This document shows, in pieces, positions 40,618 through 50,699 of a DNA stretch of 64,000 nt. A program made the translations under genes and the position numbers. A model generated the notes under the pieces. It worked only from the letters and a program-made list of their open reading frames with translations, was not told the DNA's origin and did not search any database. The stretch is from Acanthosepion lycidas (Eukaryota > Mollusca > Cephalopoda > Sepiida > Sepiidae): NCBI GenBank assembly GCA_963932145.1, contig OZ010616.1, positions 51,722,846 to 51,786,845 of the forward strand, written 5' to 3'. Position 1 is the first letter of the stretch. The number at the start of each line of letters is the position of its first letter.

Positions 40618-41235
40618 ATGAACCTAATGAGCCACATAACAAAACTCATCATCCGTATTATGTTGTATATAGCGTGCAGCAGAATCAGGCCAGAAATAGG
40701 ACAAGAACAGTGCGGGTTCGTTAAAGACACCAGAACAGGGAACGCAATATTCATGCTCAGAATGTTATCAGAAAGAGTGATGCAAATGCAGAAGGATGTG
40801 TTTCTATATTTCATAGACTACGCAAAGGCCTTCGACAAAGTACGTCACAAGGATCTGATGGAACTGCTCAGCAACCTTCATATATTCAGGAAAGATATCA
40901 GAATAATCAAGAACCTATACTGGCAGCAAACAGCATGCATGTGCATAGGGAACAAGTTCAGTGAATATACAAAAATAGAAAGGGGTGTAAGGCAAAGATG
41001 CATCTTCTCACCCGACCTGTTCAATCTATACAGCGAGGCAATCCTGAGAGAATTGGAAACCCTACCGGGATTTAGCATTGGCTGCCAAAATCATGACAGT
41101 ATAAGATACGCAGATGACACAGTATTGATAGCAGACACGGAAATGAAATTACAAAATCTCCTACAGGTAGTGACGGAGAGAGAGAAGAAAGGACTAAGCA
41201 TACACTACAAAAAGACAATGCATGGTCATCAGTGA
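40618..41235 (+). pseudogene. LINE reverse transcriptase, palm domain (longest surviving frame)
   Basis: A 205-residue frame covering most of the RT palm. Visible motifs in order: IRPEIGQEQCGFV (residues 23-35), FIDYAKAFDKV (65-75; the Asp at 73 fits the first catalytic aspartate), GVRQRCIFSPDLFNLY (123-138) and YADD (164-167; the paired catalytic aspartates). The family motif is normally GVRQGC, so the Gly-to-Arg change at residue 127 is a likely damaging substitution. All three catalytic Asp remain. The ATG is internal to the ancestral protein and is not a natural start. A frame break follows at about 41230, after the KKGLSIHYKKT segment, where related elements run on into 'CMVVSK'. Confidence 0.88.
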
Positions 41236-41264
41236 AAGGATGAGCCCGAAATGCGATTTGAAGG

Positions 41265-41879
41265 TTGAGAACACTAGAATCAATCAACTGTGGAATTTTT
41301 ACATATCTGGGAAGCGTTTTGACAGAGGACAGTAAGTGCGACACTGAGATCCATAGGTATATTGGGATGGCCAAGGACGAATTCAAAAAGCTGGAGAGAG
41401 TATTGCAAGACAGGAGGATTTCTTTGGTAACAAAGAAAAGAATACTGAGCTGTTACATGACATCTATCCTTCTTTAAGGCAGTGAATGTTGGACAATTTC
41501 CTCAAAGATGAAGAAGAGACACGAGGCGACGGAGATGTGGTTCTACAGAAAGATGCTAAGGATACCATGGACCGAAAATGTGAGCAACGATGAGGTTTTG
41601 GAGAGGATGCAAAAAAGGTGGAGGCTTATACTTAACATCAGGAAGAGGCAGCTGAAGTTTCTAGCACACATATTGAGGAAAGAGGGCCTGGAGAATCTGA
41701 TACTCACGGGTCGAATAGAGGGAAAGAGAGACAAGGGAAAACAACGCATGACACGTAACGGGCTTAAGCAAGTGGATGATAGAACGTGGTCTAGGGGAGG
41801 AAGCAGAGGGAAGGAACGAGAGATGCAAGGGAGGTGGAGAGCCATGATTGCCAAGGAACTGAAAGGAAATGGCATATAA
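41265..41879 (+). pseudogene. LINE ORF2 C-terminal region (thumb and tail)
   Basis: Two frames, 41265-41477 and 41508-41879, continue the protein. The first carries FTYLGSVLTEDSKCDTEI and KKRILSCYMTSILL. After a break at 41475, where an LYGSECWTIS-like segment is read in the next frame (GSECWTISSKMKKR), the second gives EMWFYRKMLRIPWTENVSN, RKRQLKFLAHILRKEGLENL and a terminal WRAMIAKELKG before the stop. This 'WFYRRMLRIPW...H..R..GLE' arrangement is a well-known signature of a LINE group abundant in molluscs and other invertebrates. The same family reappears, much more decayed, at 53.2-54.1 kb. Confidence 0.85.
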
Positions 41880-41917
41880 AAAGAAAGTATTACTGATAAG
41901 ACTTCTGAAATAGGCAT

Positions 41918-43408
41918 CAAATGGTTTGTAGAAGTGTTGCCGATAGGCTTCAGCATTGTATTGAGAATGAAGGGAAGACTTTTGAATGTGTTAAATACCT
42001 TGATCATCCTAACAAGTCATATTGTTTTCATGTGACAATACTTATAAAACCTCACACTAAATGCTTTCTTCTTATATCCATTTCATAATACCTTGTCAAA
42101 TGGTTTGTAGAAGTGTTGCTGATAGGGATCAACATTGCATTGAACATGAAGGGAAGTCTTTTGAATGTCTTAAATACCTTGATCATCCTAACAAATCATA
42201 TTGTTTTCATGTGACAATACTTATAAAACCTCACACTAAATGCTTTCCTCTGATATCCATTTCTTAATACCCTATCAAATGGTTTGTAGAAGTGTTGCTG
42301 ATAGGGATCAACATTGCATTGAACATGAAGGGAAGTCTTTTGAATGTCTTAAATACCTTGATCATCCTAACAAATCATATTGTTTTCATGTGACAATACT
42401 TATAAAACCTCACACTAAATGCTTTCTTCTTATATCCATTTCATAATACCTTGTCAAATGGTTTGTAGAAGTGTTGCTGATAGGGATCAACATTGCATTG
42501 AACATGAAGGGAAGTCTTTTGAATGTCTTAAATACCTTGATCATCCTAACAAATCATATTGTTTTCATGTGACAATACTTATAAAACCTCACACTAAATG
42601 CTTTCCTCTGATATCCATTTCTTAATACCCTATCAAATGGTTTGTAGAAGTGTTGCTGATAGGGATCAACATTGCATTGAACATGAAGGGAAGTCTTTTG
42701 AATGTCTTAAATACCTTGATCATCCTAACAAGTCATATTGTTTTCATGTGACAATACTTATAAAACCTCACACTAAATGCTTTCTTCTTATATCCATTTC
42801 ATAATACCTTGTCAAATGGTTTGTAGAAGTGTTGCTGATAGGGATCAACATTGCATTGAACATGAAGGGAAGTCTTTTGAATGTCTTAAATACCTTGATC
42901 ATCCTAACAAATCATATTGTTTTCATGTGACAATACTTATAAAACCTCACACTAAATGCTTTCTTCTTATATCCATTTCATAATACCTTGTCAAATGGTT
43001 TGTAGAAGTGTTGCTGATAGGGATCAACATTGCATTGAACATGAAGGGAAGTCTTTTGAATGTCTTAAATACCTTGATCATCCTAACAAATCATATTGTT
43101 TTCATGTGACAATACTTATAAAACCTCACACTAAATGCTTTCTTCTTATATCCATTTCATAATACCTTGTCAAATGGTTTGTAGAAGTGTTGCTGATAGG
43201 GATCAACATTGTATTGAACATGAAGGGAAGTCTTTTGAATGTCTTAAATACCTTGATCATCCTAACAAATCATATTGTTTTCCTGTGACAATACTTATAA
43301 AACCTCACACTAAATGCTTTCCTCTGATATCCATTTCTTAATACCCTATCAAATGGTTTGTAGAAGTGTTGCTGATAGGGATCAACATTGTATTGAACAG
43401 GAAGGGAA
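41918..43408 (+). repeat. Satellite A, block 2: ~179-bp monomers (about 8.3 copies)
   Basis: Same family and orientation as block 1. Open frames start at 42061, 42240, 42419, 42598, 42777, 42956 and 43135, exactly 179 bp apart. The first four alternate between two variants (tcataataccttgtc and tcttaataccctatc types), giving a 358-bp dimer period; the next three are one variant. Monomers here are more alike than in block 1, implying recent expansion. The left end is degenerate, while the right end stops abruptly in mid-monomer at about 43408. Confidence 0.96.
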
Positions 43409-44055
43409 GAGATTTTAGGGATAAAATAAAAGGAGATTTAGGGGAAAAATTCAGGAATGTATGGGTTTAGGGTAGGATTTCAAGGACATTTATCATTACA
43501 ATATATGGAGATTTAGAGAAAGAATTCAAGAAGGCTTAGTTAAACAATACATGGATATGTAAGGAAAGAATACACGGAAATTTATTGAAAAAATTGCAGA
43601 CATCTCTGTTAAATAATACATTGATATTTATGCAAAGAATGCAAGGACAATTTAAATATTTGTAGATGTAGGGAAAACATTCAGGCAGTCTTACTTAAAC
43701 AATGCAATGTGGTGTAGTGATGTAATACAATGACATTTTCATTATTATACATTGAGAATTAAGGAAGGAATTCAAGAAAGCTTTGTTAAACATTGCATTT
43801 AGATTCAGTTAAATAATCTAGGACACTTGAATTTATGGAAAATATTGAAAAAATTGTATGGTAAATACGCCAGTATATATTGGGGTAGGATACAAGTTGA
43901 TTTAGGGAAAGAATGCAAGAAAGCTGAGGAAAACAATACAAGAATTCAAGAATGTAAAATGAGTCATGCATTGATTCCAAGTGATATTAGTGAAATGATA
44001 GAATTCCTAAGTAAAATTTTAAATTGATATTTAGGAAACAATGCAAGATACCTTC
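43409..44055 (+). repeat. Degenerate tandem repeat of about 72 bp
   Basis: A motif like gatttagggaaagaattcaa followed by gaaagcttngttaaacaat recurs at about 43436, 43508, 43628, 43750, 43898 and 44028, with intermediate weaker copies. Spacings cluster near 72 bp and its multiples. Divergence is high, so this is an old array. It abuts the broken right end of satellite A. Confidence 0.55.
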
Positions 44056-44689
44056 AAGTAAACATATGAAATTGTTACTTTCCTATCCAGCTTTTAATTT
44101 GGTCACCTAAATCTCTGTATCTCTGACAATGAATATGTCACTGTAATCATAGGAACCAATTTGATTGGCTTCTCAGTGTCAATTTCAACATCATCAGTTT
44201 CTGAGGATTTCTATACTAGTAATTTATTCCTAGTCACAGACTTCAGTTATGACTATAATAACAAAAATTTCTGTAGGTTTGAATTTGCAATATCTGAAAT
44301 CCTTATGAAAATTACTAATACAATTTCCCAATTTTTGAAACACTGCTGTGAATTACGCAGTTTGTAATTAACTGTTTGCGTGAGGCTTAACCACTGATTA
44401 AGTAAAAGTAATAGTACTATATTGGAAAAACTCAAAAATGATTGATCAAATGAACAAATAGTATTAGTGTTCATTGAAATTTATAAAATAATTCCGCTTA
44501 AAAAAATTTTCAGGGAAATAAAATTATAAAATACACTAAATGTACTAAATGTAATATTGATGGTAATTTCCTACATAGCATTCTGGTGAGGATAGAGTGG
44601 AAAGTTACCATATTAAATATATTATTATTTAATGTTTGACATACATATGCCAACATTTTAAGTTCTATGTGAAATGCATAAAATCTATC
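44056..44689. other. Unassigned AT-rich stretch
   Basis: Open frames of 60-73 codons on both strands with no recognisable signature. No tandem structure is evident. Confidence 0.5.
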
Positions 44690-46392
44690 TTCCAAAACAC
44701 CTTTTTAAAAAAGTAAGGATTTCAAATGCAGTGTAATCAACTTAGATGGTATTGGCTGTAGTTACCTTCTTAATGTTTGTTTAGGGTTATGCGGAAAGTC
44801 ATCATCTTCATTAACTCATTATATACCATTCTATTTACATGTGCTACCAATTGAAGTTCAAAGTCATAAAATCTATCTTCTAAATCTCCTTTTTAGGAAA
44901 GTAGGGATCTCAAATCTACTGTTATCCCCTTAACTAGTATTGGTTGTAGTTACCTTCCTAATGTTTGTTTAGGGTTATGTGGAAAGTCATCATCTTTATT
45001 ATATCATTATATTCCATTCTATTTACATGTGCTACCCATTTAAGTTCTATGTCAAATTCATAAAATCTCTCTTTTAAATACTCTTTTTAGGAAAGTAGGG
45101 ATCTCAAATGCACTATTATCCTCTTAACTAGTGTTGGTTGTAGTAACCTTCCTAATGTTTGTTTAGGGTTAGGCGGAAAGTCATCATATTCATTATATCA
45201 TTATATTCCATTCTATATAAATGTGCTACCCATTTAAGTTCTATGTCAAATTTATAAAATCTATCTTCTAAATCTCTTTTTCAGGAAAATAGGGATTTCA
45301 AATCTACAGTTATCCCCTTAACTAGTATTGGTTGGAGTTACCTTCCTAATGTTTGTTTAGGGTTATGTGGAATGTCCTCATCTTTATTATATCATTATAT
45401 TCCATTCTTTTTACATGTGATACCCATTTAAGTTCTATGTCAAATTCATAAAATCTATCTTCTACATGTCCTTTTTAAGAAAGTAGGGATCTCAAATCTG
45501 CTGTTATCCACTTAACTAGTATTGGTTGTAATTACCTTCCCAATGTTTGTTTAGGGTTATGCGGAAAGTCAACATCTTGATTATATCATTTTATACCATT
45601 CTCTTTACATGTGCTACCCATTTAAGTTGCATGTCAAATTCATAAAATCTCCTTTCTAAATCTCGGTTTTAGGAAAGTAGGGATCTCAAATCCACTGTTA
45701 TCCCCTTAAATAGTATTGGTTGGAATTACCGTCCTAATGTTTGCTTAGCGATACGCGGAAAATCATCATTTTCATTATATCATTTTATTCCATTCTCTTT
45801 ACATGTGATACCCATTGAAGTTCTATGTGAATTCATAAAATCTCTCTTCTAAATCTCCTTCTTAGGAAAGTAGGGATCTCAAATGCATTGTTATCCTCTT
45901 AACTAGTATTGGTTGTAGTCACCTTCCTAATGTTTGTTTAGTGTTATGCGGAAAATCATCATCTTCATAATATCATTTTATTCCATTCTATTTACATGTG
46001 CTTCCCATTGAAGTTCTATGTGAATTCATAAAATCTCTCTTCTAAATCTCCCTCGTAGGAAAGTAGGGATCTCAAATGCACTGTTATCCTCTTAACTAGT
46101 ATTGGTAGTAGTTACCTTCCTAATATTAGTTTAGGGTTATGCGGAAAATCATCATCTTCATAATATCATTTTATTCCATTCTCTTTACATGTGCTACACA
46201 TTGAGTTTCTATGTGAATTCATAAAATCTATCTTCTAATTCTCCTTCTTAGGAAAGTAGGGATCTCAAATGCACTGTTATCATCTTAACTAGTATTGGTT
46301 GTAGTTACCTTCCTAATGTTTGTTTAGGGTTATGTGGAAAGTCATCTTCTTCATTATATCATTATATTCCATTCTATTTACATGTGCTATTT
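44690..46392 (+). repeat. Tandem array of ~194-bp units (about 9 copies)
   Basis: The landmark gggatctcaaat (or close variant) occurs near 44718, 44903, 45098, 45292, 45486, 45680, 45873, 46066 and 46259: spacing 193-195 bp after a slightly shorter first interval. Each unit continues with ttatccncttaactagtatt, accttcctaatgtttgttta, gggttatgcggaaagtcatc and a tatatcattttattccattc segment. Copies are moderately diverged. No frame stays open. Unrelated to satellites A and B by eye. Confidence 0.93.
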
Positions 46393-47106
46393 TATTTTTT
46401 TGTTGTTGTTGGAATTCCCCAAGTTTTGTGGCTTTTCTTGTAAATTCTGATTAATATCTGATGAAGCACTGTCATTTTTGTAAAACTTTGGTTTTCATTC
46501 ATTTGAACATTTAGTTTTTTTTTTTTGTTTGAAATTTATGGAATCTTTCTTCTTCATCACATTTAAGGTAAAGGCTTCAAACAATCATGTGCCATGTGTG
46601 ATACACGCTTATGTGATCATATGTCTTCTGATGCATGACTGAATAGGCATATTTTTTCCTTCACTAGGTTGTCATTTCTTTGTGCTCTCGGCCCAGTTTG
46701 TCCTGTTATTTACCCATAGCTGGTGGGACAAGAAGATGATTTATGCCATTCCCAAGGGTATTAACACCTATGAGAAGGTAATGGATTCAACTGGAATTCA
46801 AATTCAGCTTCTCAATTCCTCAATCCAAGCTGCTAGCCATTACTCTACACTGACTTTAGGAAAATACAAATCTCAAATAAAATTTTATCAAACCTTCTAG
46901 TATCGATTGTAGTTTTTTTAACCTTTTTCTTAAAATCTGCCATGCTACTGTTCTGTAATGTTTTTCTTATATTGGTGTCATTTACCTACCGCACATGTAT
47001 GAGTTAATCAAATACGTTTCGGTGAGTGTAATCACTGGATCTAACTAATGCCTTTATCCTCTGTGCCGTATGTGTTCTTTATGACATCTGTGTGTGTATT
47101 TCTGGA
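46393..47106. other. Unassigned stretch with one unclassified 72-codon frame
   Basis: Mostly T-rich single-copy-looking DNA. An ATG frame at 46682-46900 (plus) gives 72 residues with a hydrophobic start (LSAQFVLLFTHSWW) and a polar C-terminal half. I do not recognise it and see no splice context, so I do not call it a gene. Confidence 0.4.
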
Positions 47107-47392
47107 CAGTGACAGGACCCATAGAATGTGAGTTCAATACATGGTTAAGTTGAAGAGGGGAATTAAGGAGATAACTGATAACTGACATCCATTAGTTGTG
47201 GCATGTGGAACTAGAACAGTCTAGGCCAGCAAGCAAAATAAAGGGTTCAGTTCAACATTCCAGCCTCCTGAAGAAACATACAATGGCCGAAACTTTGTGA
47301 TAAATATGACAACAAAGATGAGGACAATAGTCCGAATAATATAAATAGTGTACATAATACCTCATCTCAGAAATATACAGATAATGATTAGA
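47107..47392 (+). mobile_element. PLE terminal segment (plus orientation, inverted relative to the adjacent body)
   Basis: This stretch matches 50760-51050 in the same orientation (gtgagttcaatacatggtta, aactagaacagtctan, gcgaaataaagggttcagtt, then cctgaagaa...gccgaaa...ttgtgataaatatg) and matches the complement of 49556-50255. It therefore is the terminal repeat of the Penelope-like element. It lies directly downstream of the minus-strand body but points the opposite way, a layout known for Penelope-like elements, whose ends are often inverted partial copies. At 47317-47336 it carries a GATGA-GGAC-AATA-GTCC-GAA hairpin (see findings). Confidence 0.7.
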
Positions 47393-47422
47393 TTCCCATA
47401 TTGTGTTCATTTCTATGCTTGG

Positions 47423-47683
47423 TCAACTTAAGAGATTTTTGTGGCCTAGCATATGTGCTGATTCCTTAAGTTTATGAATTTTCCAATGGTGTTCTTTGTC
47501 TTTGATCTCAACCTGATCCCACAGAGGGCGGCGATCTCCCTTCTCTCTCCATATGTGGTCAGCCATGCCTGATTTTTCCACATCCCCTTGTGTTACAGCT
47601 TTCTTGTGTTCTTGAAGCCTTACCTTAAGGGGGAGGCCTATCTCCACTTTATATTTCTTTCTGCAGCTGGGATTGGCGTACAC
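47423..47683 (-). pseudogene. PLE GIY-YIG-type endonuclease domain
   Basis: An 86-residue frame: VEIGLPLKVRLQEHKKAV (residues 13-30), GMADHIW (39-45), then KDKEHHWKIHKLKESAHMLG. The family pattern is 'YxGETGRPLxxRLxEH...ADH.W...W....I...E..W..R.LKE..HM'. Compared with it, GETG has become VEIG here. The 'GIY' strand is only partly visible as VYA-like text just upstream. A second copy at 50.3-50.6 kb keeps KYKGETG. Cleavage by such domains gives target-site nicking in PLEs; this copy is decayed. Confidence 0.8.
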
Positions 47684-48040
47684 ACTTTTTAGTCATGTTC
47701 TCCTGTTTTGGTCTTACACGTGAACGATATCTGTGAAGTGTCGTCCAGCTTTCGAAGGCTGTTCTGATGTTATATGGACTGCAGAACCTTTGTATTTTCT
47801 CTGATAACCCCTTTGCATAAGGCAGGCAGACTGAGTGTTGTTGCCCACACCTATCCCAGTTTACTGGGTCTGCTATCATGCACCAAGGTTGGTTGTTATG
47901 TTTTAGGGTATTTTTGCTCGGTGGTGTAATCTGCAGACAATCCCTTTCTTTACACTGTATGGATGGTATGCGTTGAAATTGAGATACTGTCCGGTTAATG
48001 TCGTTTTGCAGTATGTAGATGTCTTGAACCTATTCTCTGT

Positions 48041-48289
48041 TCAACATATGAGAACATCCAGGAATGAGTGTGTGTTGTTAGTCTCTTTCTCCATTGTGAA
48101 CTGTATATAAGGTCTTATTGAGTTCACATGGTCCAGTAGAACCTGAACATCTTCCTGGTGTGGCCAGAGTATGAAGGTATCATCTACGTACCTCAACCAT
48201 AGAGTTGGCTTTAGAGATATAGTTTCTAATGTCATTTCCTCAAGGCATTCATATATATTTGCCATTGCTGGTGTTAATGGCGAGCCCAT
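48041..48289 (-). pseudogene. PLE reverse-transcriptase core
   Basis: An 82-residue frame containing GSPLTPAMANIY (residues 2-13), the conserved block before the active site in PLE RTs, and LRYVDDTFILW (32-42), with the catalytic Asp pair at 35-36, then a TMEKE...FLDVLI block (64-81) typical of the following palm strands. The ATG is internal; the ancestral frame continues upstream in another frame at 48308-48538, where SLDVVSLFTKVP supplies the first-aspartate motif. Part of the element at 47395-49545. Confidence 0.85.
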
Positions 48290-48307
48290 TGCTAAGCCCT
48301 CATCCTG

Positions 48308-48794
48308 TCAATATATGTGTGATCCCATTCCGAAGTGTGTTGTTTGTGTAAGGAAAGTCAACATCTCCATCAGATTATCTATTGGAATACTGGTCCATTC
48401 TACTAGGGATGAGTCAGAGGCCACTCTATCTCTGGCTACTGGGAGTGCCTCTTCTGTGGGTACCTTAGTGAACAAACTCACCACGTCCAAGCTCACCATC
48501 TGGTTGGATAGGATGGGAGCATCTTTGATTATTTCCACAAAGTGGGCAGAGTTTCGGACATGAAGGTGACTTTTCGATCAATGGGTCAATTATATCTACA
48601 AGGAAGTGACTCAGAGGGTGGCACACAGAGCCTTGGCAACTAACAATTGGTCCGAGCAAAATTTTGTGAATCTTAGGGAGACCATATTTGTGAGCTATCT
48701 TGGTGTAATGCTGTGACAACTGCCTATACATCTTAGGTGCGAAGTGATCCTTGTTCTTGATTAGGATCTGTGACAGTTTGCATTCTGTTTTCAT
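48308..48794 (-). pseudogene. PLE reverse transcriptase, fingers and first palm motif
   Basis: Two overlapping frames. 48465-48794 gives KMYRQLSQHYTKIAHKYGLPKIHK, matching the 'YGLPKIHK' fingers motif of Penelope-like RTs. After a frame change, 48308-48538 gives MVSLDVVSLFTKVPTEEAL, whose 'xDVxSLFTxVP' is the first catalytic-aspartate motif of this family. The change of frame near 48500 inactivates the protein. Confidence 0.83.
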
Positions 48795-49555
48795 TGTAGG
48801 ATCGTTTTTTTACTTTGCTGTAGCTACCATTGCTAATGAGGTCTTCCAGCTTTCTTGTATAATCTGATTTGTCCATCACTACAGTCGCATTGATTTTGTC
48901 AGCTGGTAGTATGGTGATGTTATCATTCCTCTGTAGGGATCCGATTACCAGCCTCTTTTTCCAGCTTTGTTACGTTTGACTTGGGCAGCTTGGCCTTCTC
49001 CAAGGTCTGTATCACATTCCACCTTAGTTCATCCACCTGAGCCTGAGGGAAGTTCAAGGCCACCTCCTCGATTCTGGCAATGATGTCCAAGTATGGCACT
49101 CATCTGATGGTTTTGGCGAAGTTGTGACCCTTATTCAATACTGACTCCTCAGAGGCACACAGCTGATATTGGCTGATGTTGATTACTGCTTTAACTGGTG
49201 GGTGATGGACCTTGTGCGTCGCCTTTTGATCTTTCAATCGATTTAATTTTTGTACTTGGCGATCCTTGACTACATTGAATTCATGTCTGTAGGGTTTATC
49301 CAGGTCATTTTGGATCCTTCTCTAGTCTTCTTCATTAGTAATTCTTTCGAAGAAATCCTCGAGCCTCTGGGAGATATGAACTTGTAGTCTCTGTTTTACC
49401 CAATGATTGTACTAGATTCTCTTTTGGACAAGGGCGTGTCTCGCATTTTCTGCGACCAGGCAAGCTCTCCTTGTATTGACATGGTCTTGGTGCCAAACCC
49501 GAACTGATGAGTTGTAGGTCTCTGCATTAGTATAGGAATATCAGATGGTTTGATA

Positions 49556-50165
49556 TTCGTGACAGTTTCTGGTAGGACTTTTCAATTTGTCTCCATATTT
49601 TTGGTGTATCGGAGTCATACTGATCCTTCAGTATCAGCCTATATTTCTGAGATGAAGTATTATGTACACTATTTACATTGCTCGGACTATCATGATTATC
49701 TTTGTTGCCATATTTATTACAACGTTTCGTCCCTTCAGTATCTATCTATATTTCTGAGATGAAGTATTATGTACACTATTTACATTATTCAGACTATTGT
49801 CCTCATCTTTGTCGCCATATTTATTACAACATTTCGCCCCTTCAGTATCTGTCTATATTTCTGAGATGAGGTATTATGTAGACTATTTACATTATTCAGA
49901 CTATTGTCCTCATCTTTGTCGCCATATTTATTACAACATTTCGCCCCTTCAGTATCTGTCTATATTTCTGAGAAGAGTTATTAGGTACACTATTTACATT
50001 ATTCGGACTATTGTCCTCATCTTTGTTGCCATATTTATTACAACGTTTCGGCCCTTCTGTATCTGTCTATATTTCTAAGATGAGGTATTATGTACACTAT
50101 TTACATTATTCGGACTATTGTCCTCATCTTTGTTGCCATATTTGTCACAACGTTTCGTCTGTTGT
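49556..50165 (-). repeat. ~107-bp tandem array in the PLE terminal repeat (about 5.5 copies)
   Basis: The landmark atatttctga recurs at 49641, 49750, 49855, 49962 and (variant) 50069, spacing 105-109 bp. Each unit, read on minus, contains ggcgacaaagatgaggacaa, gtccgaataatgtaaatag, gtgtacataatacctcatct, and gggccgaaacgttgt. It is the complement of the plus-strand terminal segments at 47.3 and 51.0 kb, so it belongs to the minus-strand PLE and lies on its upstream (5') side. Confidence 0.9.
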
Positions 50166-50255
50166 ACGTTCAGGCATTGTTCAGGTGGTTGGAATGTCAA
50201 ACAACCCTTTCTTTCGCTCGCTGGGGTAGACTGTTCTAATTCCACGTGCCATGTC
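50166..50255 (-). mobile_element. Outer part of the minus-strand PLE terminal repeat
   Basis: Complement of this stretch reads ...tagaacagtctaccccagcg, agcgaaagaaagggttg, then ccaaccacctgaacaatg, matching the terminal segments at 47215-47275 and 50890-50960. It marks the upstream end of the minus-strand element. Confidence 0.7.
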
Positions 50256-50640
50256 TTTAAAAGCTGAACGACACCTCGCAGATATCTCTCGATAGTAAGA
50301 CCCTCACAAAGAGGAGAAAATGACTAAAAAGTGTGTGTACGCAATTCCCAGCCGTGGAAAGAAATATAAAGGGGAGACAGGCCTTCCCCTTAAGGTAAGA
50401 CTTCAAGAACACCAGAAAGCTGTAACATGCGTGGCTAACCACATATGTTGAGAAAAGGGAGATCACCACCTTCTGTGGGATATGGTTGAGATCAAAGACA
50501 AAGAACATCTTTGGAAAATTCATAAACTTAAGGAATGAGCACATATGTTGGGCCACAAAAATCTTCTGAGCCGACCAAGTATAAAAATGAATACAATATG
50601 GGAACCAGTAATAAGGAGTGCCAGAGAAAAGTGATAACAA
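50256..50640 (+). mobile_element. Second PLE fragment (endonuclease domain, plus strand)
   Basis: The plus strand reads KKCVYAIPSRGKKYKGETG, then LPLKVRLQEHQKAVT, a deletion, ANHIC, then KDKEHLWKIHKLKE, a stop, AHMLGHKNLLSRPSI and KMNTIWEPV. This is the same endonuclease domain as at 47.4-47.7 kb but from an inverted, 5'-truncated copy; the CVY...KYKG pair corresponds to the GIY...YIG strands. It joins directly to the terminal repeat of the minus-strand element, so the two copies are back to back. Confidence 0.8.
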
Positions 50641-50699
50641 CAACAAAAATTGCAATATGAGCTCTGGTAAAAAACGGTTACTGGGGGCATTAGGTTTAT

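Larger units (their letters stand above)
39500..41880 (+). mobile_element. 5'-truncated LINE (endonuclease end, reverse transcriptase, C-terminal region)
   Basis: Reading the three plus frames in order gives an APE-type endonuclease end (HIGHRNER near 39550; WTWT, then IDYI and KRFRN near 39640-39720), a linker broken by many stops, the RT entry NRNKAAGPDG at 40417-40450, the palm, and the C-terminal tail ending at the stop at 41877-41879. Domain order and motifs are those of an autonomous non-LTR retrotransposon ORF2. The 5' part, including any ORF1 and most of the endonuclease, is missing. The 3' end lies only ~38 bp before the second satellite A block, and the 5' end follows satellite B by ~200 bp, so the element fills the junction of the two satellites. 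The frame is interrupted, so it is inactive. Confidence 0.88.
47395..49545 (-). mobile_element. Penelope-like retroelement body (reverse transcriptase plus GIY-YIG-type endonuclease), decayed
   Basis: On the minus strand the pieces read in the order of a Penelope-like protein: an N-terminal ILPADKINATVVMDKSDY block (about 48916-48863), a YGLPKIHK segment (about 48690), the RT core with GSPLTPAMAN and YVDDTF, a linker with LPYAKGLSEKIQ and IRTAFES (about 47825-47740), then the endonuclease-like domain ending with MLGHKNLLS and RPSIEMNTIWEP near 47400. These are family signatures of PLEs, which combine a telomerase-like RT with a C-terminal GIY-YIG endonuclease. At least five frameshifts or stops break the reading frame, so this copy is dead. 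Region 48930-49545 should hold the poorly conserved N-terminus. Confidence 0.85.

Noticed and set aside
50257..50655. 132-codon minus-strand frame
   Set aside because: It is the antisense of the plus-strand PLE endonuclease fragment.
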